Of a stretch of 11,419 nucleotides of DNA, positions 1 through 7,354 are shown piece after piece. The translations under genes were made by a program, and so were the position numbers. Each line of letters begins with the position of its first letter. Position 1 is the first letter of the stretch. The notes below the pieces were generated by a model, which worked only from the letters and a program-made list of their open reading frames with translations, did no database searches and was not told where the DNA came from. The DNA is from Chloroflexota bacterium. GTDB lineage: Bacteria > Chloroflexota > Limnocylindria > Limnocylindrales > CSP1-4. The stretch is taken from contig JAJYDP010000102.1 in the NCBI GenBank assembly GCA_021777365.1, positions 1 to 11,419 on the forward strand, given 5' to 3'.

Positions 1-34
1 CCAGCAGCGTCTCGGTAGGCAGGTTCGCGATCAT
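1..34 (-). CDS. Start of next gene after the portal (partial, runs off left edge)
   Basis: Only 11 codons are visible, reading M-I-A-N-L-P-T-E-T-L-L before the window ends. The ATG overlaps the TGA stop of the portal gene in an ATGA arrangement, the coupling used elsewhere in this cluster. In many tailed phages the gene after the portal encodes a capsid maturation protease or minor head protein, but eleven residues cannot support any assignment. No strong Shine-Dalgarno is seen, so translation is probably coupled to the portal. Confidence 0.5.
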   Translation of the reverse strand, partial: MIANLPTETLL

Positions 35-2907
35 GCCAGCGTCGCGATGTCGATACCGCGCGCCGTCAGCTCAGCGTCGAGCAGCGCCAGTAGGTCGGGG
101 GTTGCGGCCTTTGTCTCGACGAACGGTTCGCCCTGACCGGGCGAACGCGAACCAGTCACCTCGGCCACCTGACAATCGCCGCACAACCCGACCGCCGCCT
201 CGCTGATCGGCACGTCGGGCGATCCCAGCAGCGGCGTCCCGCAGCGCCGACAGCGCGTCGGGTGCGGGGCCTCGGCGTTGGGGGCCGCGCCCTCAAGGTC
301 GAACGGAGCCAGTCCGGACGCGACCGGGGACGACACGGCGAAGTCCTTGTCGAGTGACTGACGCGCTGCCTTGTGGGCCTGCTCGACCGTCATGCCCGAG
401 AGGTCCCGCCCCGCGAGGATCGAGGCGGAGGTGAGGAACGCCCGGTCGGCGTCGTGGATCGCCGCGTCGCCCGCGAACAGCTCGACCTGCTCCGGGGTCA
501 GGGCCGAGGGGACGAACTTCGTCACGTCGCGCCCGGCCTTGGCGTAGCGCCGCAGCACCGCCAGCTCCGCGAGCTGGGCCTTCCCGCTGACCGACGCGGA
601 CTCGTCCTGCATCGAGCCCCGGATGCGGTCGCGGTACTCGTCCGGCACGTTCGTCCCGACGAACGCGGGCACGTCCTTCCAGCCCGCCTTGTCGGCCGCG
701 CCCGTGCGGTGGTAGCCGTCCGCCACCGTCAGCCCGGCGCGGTTGTAGACGCCCTTCGACGCGAACTCGACGGTCACGATGGGGTCCATCGTGGCCCCGC
801 GCGCCAGCGAGTCCGCGATCTCCGCCTCCTTCTCGGGGTTGCGTCCGCCCGGCCGCCGCCTCCAGTTGATGTCGTCGAGCTTGACGTGCGGCTCCATCCG
901 CCAGTCGATGCGGTCGTCGGCCGCCCACTTCACCTGATCCTCGGGGTACGAGCGCAGCAGGTAGCCGTGGATCGTGCTGGGGAGCTTCTTGCCCTTGTAG
1001 CGGATGCGCCACTTCACCACGTCCGCCAGCGAGAGCTTGCCCGCCGTCGACCCCGCGTCTGACGGTGACGGCGTAGGACCGTCGCCCTGCGTGCCCTCGC
1101 CGTCGGGTGGGGTGACAGACCGCTCCGGGGGCTTCGACGGCGCTACGGCCGGTTCTCGGGTCGCTGGCGCAGTCCCGGCGGGCGCCCCCGAGGGGGCGTT
1201 CGGCTCCGCGTCGCTGCCGCCCGCCGGGGCGCCGGGGACCGTGCCGCCGGGGGCGATGGGGGCGGGCGCCGTGACCTCCGGGTCGAGCGGGATGATGCCG
1301 GTCCCCATCACGTAGATCGGGGTGCTGGTGAGCGGCAGGCCCCACGGGTCGCCGCCGTTGTCGACGATGACCTGATCGATGGTCTTCTGGCCGTGGCTGA
1401 TCTGGCTGGCCTCGGCCGCGGCCTTCTTCTCCGCGTCCTCCTGCTCCTCGAACTCGACCCACTTCCATTCGAGGTCCGGCTGCGCGAACCCCTGCTGGAT
1501 CAGCGCGTCGAACCGCTGCTTCCACACCTTGCGGTCGGGGCGGGTGCGCTGGCGCACCGTGGCGTCCATCATCTCCTGCGAGGCGGACGAGCCGCCCAGC
1601 CCGGAGGTGCGCCCGCCCGGCATCTGGCCGATCTCCTGCGGCATGACGTGGAGCACCGGGTACAGGTACTCGATGATCGAGAGGTCCACGTCCTTGCTGA
1701 ACGCGAGGTCCTTCTGCGGCAGCGCCTTGCTGTCCGGCGGCAGGACGATGACGCGGTGCTTCCACGCCACGTCGCCCGCCAGCGCGTTGAGGCTGTTCTG
1801 GAGCTGGAGCTGCTGCGTGGCGGTCGCGTAGGCCGGGCCGGCCACTACGAACACGCCGGGGATGGTGCCCTCGCTCCAATAGTCGTTCAGCCACACCTGC
1901 CGCTGGAGCCCGATCACGATGGGCAGCAGCGAGGCGGCCACGGGCGACAGGCCGTAGGGCGTGTTCGTCCACGGCGTCTGGCGCCAGTAGTGGAGCTGGT
2001 CCATGCGGTACTCGCCGTCGGGGTCCGCGTCGTCGAGGTTGGTGGGGAGCCCGCCCGCCTCCATCAGCGCGTCCGCCTCGTCGGCGTCGCCCACCGCCAG
2101 CACCTGCATCATGTCCACGCGGGGCACGCCCCACAGGTACTGCTGGAACGCCACGGCGGGCGGCAGCGGCAGCGCGCCGCGCTCGTCCACGAGCGGGCGG
2201 ATGGTCGCCGCGTCCAGCAGCTCCCAGTGCGCCAGCCCGCTCCCGAACAGCCCCTTGCCCGGTACCCGCGTGGGGAGCGGGTGGACGGCCACCGCGTCCA
2301 TCACGAACTGGTCCCACAGCGCCGCGGTGAACCAGCTCTGGAACCCGTCGGTGTAGTTCGGGTCGATGTGCCAGCGGAACCAGTCGGCCACCTGCTTCGC
2401 GCGACCGGCCTGATCCTTCGCCATGCCCTTGTCGGACTTGGCGATCTGCTGCGCGTCCCGCGTCGGCCCCACGTCCCAGTCCAGCCCGACCAGCTCCCGC
2501 ACGCGCACGTCGAGCATGCCCCACAGGGTCGAGTACCGCTGGGCCAGCGAGCGCAGGGTCTGGAACGCGGCCAGCGTCAGGCCCTCGCTGCCGGGCTGCC
2601 CGATGGGGAGGTTCCAGCCCACGGGGTACTGCCAGCGCCGCGGGGCGGGGCGGCCCGAGCCGCCCTCGGCGGGCTGGTCGAGCGGCATGGGCAGGATGGG
2701 CATGAAGGGGCCGAACGCCCCGGAGAGGAACGTATCCCACGGCCGCGGCAGGGCCGGGCCGACGGGGCGCCCGCTGACCCAGCCGGAGTAGCCGGAGTAC
2801 GGCTGCATCCCGGCGGGCGCGGTCCAGCCCATCAGCCCCGGGTCGGGCTGCGACTGCTGCTGCTTCTCGATGGCCCGCAGGCGCGCGATGGCGAGCGGAT
2901 CAGCCAA
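31..2907 (-). CDS. Phage portal protein fused to a ParB-like domain and a C-terminal zinc ribbon
   Basis: The portal is the dodecameric ring at the head vertex through which DNA is packaged. Residues about 95-545 look like an actinophage-type portal: the NTPYGLSPVAASLLPIV stretch at 315-331, the IVLPP turn at 387-391, and VMPQEIG followed by a Gly/Ser-rich GGRTSGLGGSS segment at 421-441. A Pro/Ala/Gly linker covers about 545-620. Residues about 670-770 resemble the ParB/sulfiredoxin-like fold, with DPIVTVEF at 708-715 and VADGYHRTGAADKAGW at 728-743. A C-x2-C pair at 886/889 and another at 909/912 make a zinc ribbon. At 958 aa it is about twice the size of a plain portal. The start is TTG: an in-frame TGA lies directly before it, the next in-frame ATG is codon 26, and GAGGAGG lies 4 bases upstream. 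The portal call is strong, ParB-like good, and the role of the fusion unknown. Confidence 0.88.
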   Translation of the reverse strand: MADPLAIARLRAIEKQQQSQPDPGLMGWTAPAGMQPYSGYSGWVSGRPVGPALPRPWDTFLSGAFGPFMPILPMPLDQPAEGGSGRPAPRRWQYPVGWNLPIGQPGSEGLTLAAFQTLRSLAQRYSTLWGMLDVRVRELVGLDWDVGPTRDAQQIAKSDKGMAKDQAGRAKQVADWFRWHIDPNYTDGFQSWFTAALWDQFVMDAVAVHPLPTRVPGKGLFGSGLAHWELLDAATIRPLVDERGALPLPPAVAFQQYLWGVPRVDMMQVLAVGDADEADALMEAGGLPTNLDDADPDGEYRMDQLHYWRQTPWTNTPYGLSPVAASLLPIVIGLQRQVWLNDYWSEGTIPGVFVVAGPAYATATQQLQLQNSLNALAGDVAWKHRVIVLPPDSKALPQKDLAFSKDVDLSIIEYLYPVLHVMPQEIGQMPGGRTSGLGGSSASQEMMDATVRQRTRPDRKVWKQRFDALIQQGFAQPDLEWKWVEFEEQEDAEKKAAAEASQISHGQKTIDQVIVDNGGDPWGLPLTSTPIYVMGTGIIPLDPEVTAPAPIAPGGTVPGAPAGGSDAEPNAPSGAPAGTAPATREPAVAPSKPPERSVTPPDGEGTQGDGPTPSPSDAGSTAGKLSLADVVKWRIRYKGKKLPSTIHGYLLRSYPEDQVKWAADDRIDWRMEPHVKLDDINWRRRPGGRNPEKEAEIADSLARGATMDPIVTVEFASKGVYNRAGLTVADGYHRTGAADKAGWKDVPAFVGTNVPDEYRDRIRGSMQDESASVSGKAQLAELAVLRRYAKAGRDVTKFVPSALTPEQVELFAGDAAIHDADRAFLTSASILAGRDLSGMTVEQAHKAARQSLDKDFAVSSPVASGLAPFDLEGAAPNAEAPHPTRCRRCGTPLLGSPDVPISEAAVGLCGDCQVAEVTGSRSPGQGEPFVETKAATPDLLALLDAELTARGIDIATLA

Positions 2908-2916
2908 TCATCCTCC

Positions 2917-3462
2917 TCAGCCCACGATCACCCTGAGGTCGCGCGGCGCGTCGTCGCGCTCCTTCGCGAGGGCATCGGCCTGTGCGGCTACGTAGTCCTC
3001 CGGCCAGATCACGTCGGAGGCGTCCCAGTGCTCCCAGAACTCCACCGCGGTCGGGGTCGTCCCGTCCGGGCGGAAGCGGATCGAGCGCAGCCGCGGGCAG
3101 GCGCGCTCGTGGATCCCGCCGCACCAGCTGCACCGCAGGGCGAGCTGGGCGGCGCGCTCCTCGTCGGTCAGCAGGGCCAGCCGCCGCCTGCGCTCGTCCG
3201 CGGCGTCCGCCCGCAGCCGCAGGGACGCCAGCTCGTCGAGGGCCGCCCGCCGCTCGCGGTCGGAGACCTCCAGCGCGGCCTGCGCCCCCTCCACCGCCAG
3301 CCGCGCCTGCGTCACCGCCCCCTCCAGCGCCGACGCGCGGCGGGCCTCGGCGGTCGCCGCGTCGAGGCTGGTCCGCAGCCGCTGCGCCGCCGTCGCGCTG
3401 GCGATCCAGAGCGCGGCCAGCGCGAGGCAGGCCGCCCCCAGCAGCACGACCGGCAGGCTCAC
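2917..3462 (-). CDS. Membrane-anchored coiled-coil protein with zinc knuckle
   Basis: This 181-aa protein has one hydrophobic helix at residues 4-21 and a long charged, Ala/Arg/Glu-rich helix at about 25-95 that should form a coiled coil. A C-x2-C-x3-H-x3-C cluster follows at 111-122, and then an RSIRFRPDG...EFWE...VIWPEDY segment. The zinc cluster plus the 'basic-strand, WPED' tail recalls short hypothetical proteins in actinobacteriophages; that is recall, not a search. The GTG start overlaps the preceding stop by 4 bases (GTGA), and a longer reading to 3618 would overlap the upstream gene heavily. The stop is 9 bases before the portal TTG, so it is probably co-translated with the portal. 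Function unknown; the topology suggests a membrane-tethered, metal-binding accessory protein. Confidence 0.72.
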   Translation of the reverse strand: MSLPVVLLGAACLALAALWIASATAAQRLRTSLDAATAEARRASALEGAVTQARLAVEGAQAALEVSDRERRAALDELASLRLRADAADERRRRLALLTDEERAAQLALRCSWCGGIHERACPRLRSIRFRPDGTTPTAVEFWEHWDASDVIWPEDYVAAQADALAKERDDAPRDLRVIVG

Positions 3463-3665
3463 CGCACCGACCGCCGCATGTGCGCCCGCGCCGCGTCGGT
3501 CAGGGGTCGCTCGCGGACCGTCCGCGAGATCGCGCCGTCGAGGTGGCGCCGCGCGTGCCAGCTCTGGAGCGGGCCGGGGTCGGGGAGCTTGGGATGGCTC
3601 CCCAGCGGCAGGCCGCACTCGCAGTAGGCGGGGTCGGCCGCCGTCAGCATCTCCGGTCGGTTCAC
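3459..3665 (-). CDS. Small Cys/His protein, possibly zinc-binding
   Basis: A 68-aa hypothetical protein. An N-terminal CECGLPLGSHP motif (Cys15, Cys17, His24) and later His37 and His41 could hold a metal ion. The C-terminal half is basic. I chose the GTG at 3665 because it forms a GTGA overlap with the upstream stop at 3662, as several neighbours do. The alternative is the ATG at 3650 (63 aa), but there a GGAG sequence directly abuts the start with no spacing, which is poor for initiation. The stop overlaps the GTG of the next gene. No family recognised beyond resemblance to small CxCGLP-type phage proteins. Confidence 0.6.
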   Translation of the reverse strand: MNRPEMLTAADPAYCECGLPLGSHPKLPDPGPLQSWHARRHLDGAISRTVRERPLTDAARAHMRRSVR

Positions 3666-3886
3666 GGCACGAGGAGCCGCGAGCGAATCGAGGTGCCGGG
3701 ACGGTTCGCCGCGCACTGCGCGCGTACCGGGCCGAGCAGGACTGCCGCGAGGTCGGCCAGCTCCTCGGCCGTCGCGTCGCGCGGCAGGCTCACGTCCGCG
3801 AACCGTCCCGACGACAGGGGGATGCGGAGCGGCATGCGCGCGGCCGAGGCGGCCTGCGCGGCGATGGCGGCGGCGATCCCGTCCAT
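3662..3886 (-). CDS. Small hypothetical protein with strand-turn-helix segment
   Basis: A 74-aa protein with an Ala-rich helical N-terminus, followed by RIPLSSGRFADVSLPRD (residues 21-37) and then an acidic helix TAEELADLAAVL. A short strand pair running into a helix is a common pattern in small phage proteins that presumably fold as tiny accessory domains. I do not recognise a named family. The ATG shares one base with the preceding TGA (TGATG), a tight translational-coupling arrangement, and its own stop overlaps the next gene by 4 bases. The first 16 residues are low in complexity. The coupling on both sides supports a real gene. Confidence 0.6.
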   Translation of the reverse strand: MDGIAAAIAAQAASAARMPLRIPLSSGRFADVSLPRDATAEELADLAAVLLGPVRAQCAANRPGTSIRSRLLVP

Positions 3887-4116
3887 CAGTCGCGCCCCCG
3901 CTGGCTGAAGAAGAAGTGGGCGAACAGCAGCCCGACGACCAGACCGGTCAGGACGCCCGTGTCGGGGTCGGCCCAGTACAGTGCCCGCACCCGCGCGCTG
4001 ATGGTGGGCCGGCCGTTGGCGATGAAGTATGCCTCCAGACCGATCCACGCCAGCACCGTCAGGACGAACAGGACGACGACCGAGCGGTTCCCGGCGTCGT
4101 CGAGCTGCTGCGTCAC
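3886..4116 (-). CDS. Two-helix small membrane protein
   Basis: A 76-aa protein with two hydrophobic helices (about 12-32 and 54-71), joined by a loop containing NGRPTISARVRALYWADPDTG and ending in a short positive tail SQRGRD. The size and two-helix layout fit small phage membrane proteins, including some holins, but no family-specific feature is visible. The helix-loop pattern with TIS followed by a basic/aromatic stretch resembles a class of actinophage hypothetical membrane proteins from memory. The start is GTG in a GTGA overlap with the stop of the 278-aa gene; the longer reading to 4533 lies almost wholly inside that gene and was rejected. It could be a holin candidate given the lysin two genes upstream. 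Confidence 0.65.
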   Translation of the reverse strand: MTQQLDDAGNRSVVVLFVLTVLAWIGLEAYFIANGRPTISARVRALYWADPDTGVLTGLVVGLLFAHFFFSQRGRD

Positions 4117-4949
4117 GACGGGTACGCGCCCGGCTGGTAGACGATGGGGCCCCAGACCCTCGCGAACTCGGCCTTCCACGCCCACGTCGGGGTCGGCTGC
4201 GCGGCCACCTTCGCCGACTCCAGCGCTGCCTGCACCTCCGGGCAGCCGACCACGTAGACGCCCTCGCTGTGGACGAGCGCGGGCAGGAACGTGGCCGGGT
4301 CGAGCGTGCGGTACGCGCCGAGCCCGGTGTTGGTACCCGCCAGCTCGACGCGGTTGATCTCGGCCTGACAGGCCGTGATCGCGGGCAGCACCGGCTGGCC
4401 GTTGATCTCGCCGCCGTCCTGCAGCGCGAGCATCCCGTTGAGGTCGGGCCGCTGCACCGCGTTGGTCAGGGCCAGCAGGCGCGCGTACAGCTGGTTCTGG
4501 TAGTCGGGGTTGCCGATCATGTCGCACATCCACCGTGCGCCCTCGGCCACGAAGGACACCACGATGGCGCTTTCGTCCACCAGCACGGCGTACTCGTTGA
4601 CCGAGAGCGCCAGATCCGGACCGGCATCCTGCGGGATCGCGATGGCCGCGTCGAAGTCCGCCGGGAACGAGCCCGCGAACGCCGCCACCCTCGGCGCGGG
4701 CGCCTGCACGGCGGATGCCTCGATGTAGACGGGCGGCTTGGTCGTGGTGCGCCAGTAGGTCCCGGTCAGGTCCCCGGTGAGCTGGTCGATCTGGTCGAAG
4801 GCGAGGATGGCCGGACCGATCGATCCGTCGCCGGACGGGCCGCCGTGCGTGATCGGGGTCCCGTCGAGCGTCCAGCGGGGCGTGTGCGCCGGGACGTGCT
4901 CCGTGGTGCCGGGCGGCAGGCTGGTCGAGCTGGTGATCTGGACCGTCAT
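4113..4949 (-). CDS. Unrecognised 278-aa protein downstream of the lysin
   Basis: I do not recognise a family. The protein is neutral to acidic, has no signal peptide or membrane helix, and has a mixed strand/helix look. The N-terminal 80 residues are Thr/Pro/Gly-rich (MTVQITSSTSLPPG), followed by alternating hydrophobic strands such as AVLVDESAIVVSFVAEGARW (121-140). A helical region spans about 150-205, and there are three isolated cysteines (142, 194, 236). The strand-rich start fits a virion or secreted structural protein better than a DNA-binding one, but this is weak inference. The start is well supported: ATG with AGGAGG six bases upstream. It sits between the peptidoglycan hydrolase and a two-helix membrane protein. 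Confidence 0.72.
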   Translation of the reverse strand: MTVQITSSTSLPPGTTEHVPAHTPRWTLDGTPITHGGPSGDGSIGPAILAFDQIDQLTGDLTGTYWRTTTKPPVYIEASAVQAPAPRVAAFAGSFPADFDAAIAIPQDAGPDLALSVNEYAVLVDESAIVVSFVAEGARWMCDMIGNPDYQNQLYARLLALTNAVQRPDLNGMLALQDGGEINGQPVLPAITACQAEINRVELAGTNTGLGAYRTLDPATFLPALVHSEGVYVVGCPEVQAALESAKVAAQPTPTWAWKAEFARVWGPIVYQPGAYPS

Positions 4950-4955
4950 GGTCGG

Positions 4956-4961
4956 CCTCCT
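4956..4961 (-). promoter_or_regulatory. Consensus Shine-Dalgarno AGGAGG for the 278-aa gene
   Basis: A full AGGAGG with six bases to the ATG at 4949 is among the best ribosome binding sites in the window. It lies in the 13-base gap after the lysin stop. The 278-aa protein therefore probably initiates independently rather than only by coupling, which suggests a need for high yield. Confidence 0.7.
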
Positions 4962-4962
4962 G

Positions 4963-6534
4963 TCAGGGCTGCGGTGGGGTGACGTTGGTCGGCTGCTGCA
5001 CGGGCTGGATCAGCCCCGCCAGCCAGTTCAGGAGCGCGGGCAGGTCGTTCCCGGCCCGGCCGCGGATGCCGTTGAGGGCGGCCATGAACAGCACGACCGC
5101 GAGCACGCCGCCCTGATGCAGCGTGAACTGGCTCCCTGCCACCGGCAGGTACGGCGCGAGGTTCACCACCGCGACGCCCTCGGCCGCCCCGACCGCCGCG
5201 TCCTGCAGGAACTTCGCGAGCGGCGCAGGCAGCCAGTTCAGGATCGTGATGACCGGCGCAGGCGTCGGGGTCGGCGAGGGGACCGGCACCACGATGCCGC
5301 CGCGGAGCGTCAGGTCGGACAGGTTCATGATCGCCATCATGCCCTTGACGCCGCCGTGGTCGATCACGACCGCGCGCTGCGTCGGGCTGGTCGCGCCGGG
5401 GCTGTAGATGCCGATCGAGGGCGGGTAGTAGTCCAGCTTGGTGAGCGGCGTGACGCCGTCGAGCGCGTAGATCTGCGCGCCGAGCGGCGCGTCGTAGTAG
5501 CCCGGCGTCCCGGTGAGTGTGACCACCTGATCCTCCGTGGCTGGCACGGCGCAGAGCACCGTCTGGTTGCCGGACAGGCCGTAGGCGTACGCCTGCACCA
5601 CGTCGTCGGGCCACGTCTCGCCCCTGTAGCCCTGCGCGGGGTCGCCCAGCGGGTCCATGACGAAGAACCCGTCGGCGTCGTGGTAGGCGAACACGGCGTG
5701 GCCGCCCGTGAACGTGGGGTCCCAGCGGTCGTAGGGGGCGGGCACCGCGCCGTAGAGCCCTTGGATGACCATGCCGCCCGTGAGGCCCTGCAGCTGCGCG
5801 AACGTCGGCGGGCTCGCGTACAGGCAGCCGATGTCGATGCCATAGGTCAGCTTGACCCACGCCGCGGCCGTGGCGAGGTCCGTGGCGCCCCTGCCCGGCG
5901 TGCCGCCGCCCGTGGCCGGGATGCCCTCGCCGTTGGTGACCGTGGCGCCGTGGGTCATCCAGTCCACCAGCATGCCCACCGAGCGGCGGGTACAGTCGTC
6001 CCACGGGGCGGGCTCGTCGCGCTCGGTCTGGAAGGCGGGCAGGTAGTTCGACTGCAGCGCCGCCGACTGCGCGGCGCTGATGATGTCGTCGACGTACCGC
6101 GTGACGCGCGGGGTCACCGTCGGCGATCCGGACAGCCAGTAGCCAGCCATCGTGGTGAGGGTGGCCGCCCAACCGTACGTGCGGTACTGCCCCATCAGGT
6201 ACAGGTACGCCTGCAGGCCGTGGGTCCAGTCGGGGTACTGGACGTACGTGTAGCCGTTGCCGGGCGCGTACGGCGTGCCGCCGAACTGGGCGGTCCACGA
6301 CGCCCACAGGTTGTTGCCCCAGTTGTGGGTGGTGACCGCGTAGCCCTTCGTGCCGTAGCTCGACTCGGCCGCGAACTGCCCGAGCGCGACGGCGGGGTCC
6401 ATCCCCGCCGCCACCACCAGCGCGTACAGCGCCGCGGCATTCGGCGCGACGGGCGAGGCGGAGAGCGCGGCCGTCCACTCCGCGAGGGTGATCGTGGGCG
6501 GCCCGAACACCGGGCTCGTCCCCGAGAGGGTCAT
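4963..6534 (-). CDS. Multidomain peptidoglycan hydrolase (glucosaminidase-like + C39-like peptidase) with hydrophobic holin-like tail
   Basis: 523 aa. Residues about 35-155 resemble a GH73/lysozyme-like glucosaminidase: QFAAESSYGTKGYA with Glu57 as candidate acid, then NWGNNLW, then a YPDWTHGLQAYLYLM helix. Residues about 170-320 look like a C39/papain-like cysteine peptidase: Cys181 in DDCTRRSVGML, His279 in GGHAVFAYH, Asp294 in FVMDPLG. Residues about 332-412 are strand-rich and could be a wall-binding module. A Pro/Thr hinge (417-428) leads to an amphipathic and hydrophobic segment (about 436-505, including GGVLAVVLFMAAL) resembling an r1t-type small holin in layout. The likely role is host wall cleavage, either at lysis or carried on the virion. 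The ATG overlaps the upstream peptidase stop (ATGA); a longer start at 6834 would overlap that gene by 300 bases. The domain calls come from motifs only. Confidence 0.8.
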   Translation of the reverse strand: MTLSGTSPVFGPPTITLAEWTAALSASPVAPNAAALYALVVAAGMDPAVALGQFAAESSYGTKGYAVTTHNWGNNLWASWTAQFGGTPYAPGNGYTYVQYPDWTHGLQAYLYLMGQYRTYGWAATLTTMAGYWLSGSPTVTPRVTRYVDDIISAAQSAALQSNYLPAFQTERDEPAPWDDCTRRSVGMLVDWMTHGATVTNGEGIPATGGGTPGRGATDLATAAAWVKLTYGIDIGCLYASPPTFAQLQGLTGGMVIQGLYGAVPAPYDRWDPTFTGGHAVFAYHDADGFFVMDPLGDPAQGYRGETWPDDVVQAYAYGLSGNQTVLCAVPATEDQVVTLTGTPGYYDAPLGAQIYALDGVTPLTKLDYYPPSIGIYSPGATSPTQRAVVIDHGGVKGMMAIMNLSDLTLRGGIVVPVPSPTPTPAPVITILNWLPAPLAKFLQDAAVGAAEGVAVVNLAPYLPVAGSQFTLHQGGVLAVVLFMAALNGIRGRAGNDLPALLNWLAGLIQPVQQPTNVTPPQP

Positions 6535-7346
6535 CGGTGCACCCTCCGCAGGAACCCCTGCAGGCATCCCAGCGCGCGGGCGACGTATCCCGGCGGCTGC
6601 GGCAGCATCGGCCGCCCGGTCAGGGCGAGGAAGTCGGCCTTGAGGGCGGCGAGCGTCAGCTCCTCCTCGAACGCCCGAGTGCCGAGGTGTTCCGGCCAGA
6701 TGACGACCCATGCCTCGTCGAGCTGGTGCTCGACGAAGGCGTCCGTGACGTCGGTGACCGCGCCCCACGTCACGACCCCCGTGCGGTCGGGCGACTCGGA
6801 GTACCGTCCGCACATCACGGCGTGACCGCCCCACTCGGCGCTGGAGCGGTAGTCCCAGAGCTTCTGGCGCTGCTGCGCCACGTCGAGGTTCACGCCCACC
6901 AGCAGCGAGCCGAAGATCGCCACCGCGGCCCGCATCTCGTCGAGGCTGGTGTGGTCGACCGCGGCGAACGCGACCGGCCTCACCCCGTCGATCCCGCCCT
7001 CCAGCAGCGCCTCCAGCATGACCTGCAGCACCACGCCGCCGTCGTCGCTCCCGGTGGCCGGATCGAACCCCGGGTTGCCGCTGCGGCGGTAGAGGTCGAA
7101 GATGGCCGCCTCCGACACGACCTGCGGCCTGCCCGTCAGGTAGGTCGAGACGAGCAGTCGGTCATTGGCGACCGACACCGGCCCGCAGTCGCTGTAGCGG
7201 TCGTTGCCGCCGAGGATCCACGACGGAACCCTCGCGAGGTGGTCGGCCGAGGACGGCGCGGTGGGGATCGCCCGCAGGTACGTCCCGAGGCGCAGCCTCG
7301 GGCGGTCGGGGATGGGCGGTCGCCGCCCCAGCTTGCGCTCAGTCAC
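6531..7346 (-). CDS. Papain/C39-like cysteine peptidase superfamily protein
   Basis: 271 aa. Cys54 in GNDRYSDCGPVSVAN has the nucleophile context of C39/papain-like peptidases. His175 in EWGGHAVMCGRY is the likely catalytic base, followed by VVTWGAVTDVT where the third polar residue normally falls. The closing EAWVVIWPEHL strand resembles a set of actinophage proteins with this fold, from memory. There is no signal peptide or membrane helix, and residues 222-271 form a helical basic tail. The start is GTG, with GAGGTGAGG just upstream and an 8-base gap after the PLD-like gene. It is coupled by ATGA to the larger lysin, so the two are probably made together. It could be a peptidoglycan endopeptidase, a virion-associated enzyme or an inactive relative. 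Confidence 0.75.
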   Translation of the reverse strand: MTERKLGRRPPIPDRPRLRLGTYLRAIPTAPSSADHLARVPSWILGGNDRYSDCGPVSVANDRLLVSTYLTGRPQVVSEAAIFDLYRRSGNPGFDPATGSDDGGVVLQVMLEALLEGGIDGVRPVAFAAVDHTSLDEMRAAVAIFGSLLVGVNLDVAQQRQKLWDYRSSAEWGGHAVMCGRYSESPDRTGVVTWGAVTDVTDAFVEHQLDEAWVVIWPEHLGTRAFEEELTLAALKADFLALTGRPMLPQPPGYVARALGCLQGFLRRVHR

Positions 7347-7354
7347 GCCTCACC

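Noticed and set aside
1045..1275. GC-rich repetitive stretch as a possible tandem repeat or recombination site
   Set aside because: It encodes the Pro/Ala/Gly linker of the portal. The repetition is of codons for these residues and not of an exact nucleotide unit.
293..2740. An 815-codon minus-strand frame inside the portal gene
   Set aside because: The product is a shifted-frame Arg/Ala/Gly/Pro-rich chain. The portal frame over the same bases contains recognisable portal, ParB-like and zinc motifs.
2900..3133. A 77-codon minus frame with a GGC-TGA end near the portal start
   Set aside because: It lies within the 181-aa gene in another frame and has only basic low-complexity sequence. The real spacing is the 181-aa stop followed by the TTG portal start.
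1393..3627. A 744-codon open frame on the plus strand, and other long plus-strand frames
   Set aside because: It lies antisense to the portal and 181-aa genes. Its product is an Arg/Leu/Gly/His-rich low-complexity chain typical of antisense frames in GC-rich DNA, with no motif, while the minus-strand frames carry clear domains.
4777..6834. Long plus-strand frame (682 codons) and a 510-codon minus frame over the lysin
   Set aside because: Both give His/Arg/Gly-rich non-globular translations, whereas the lysin frame keeps catalytic motifs and a proper ribosome site.
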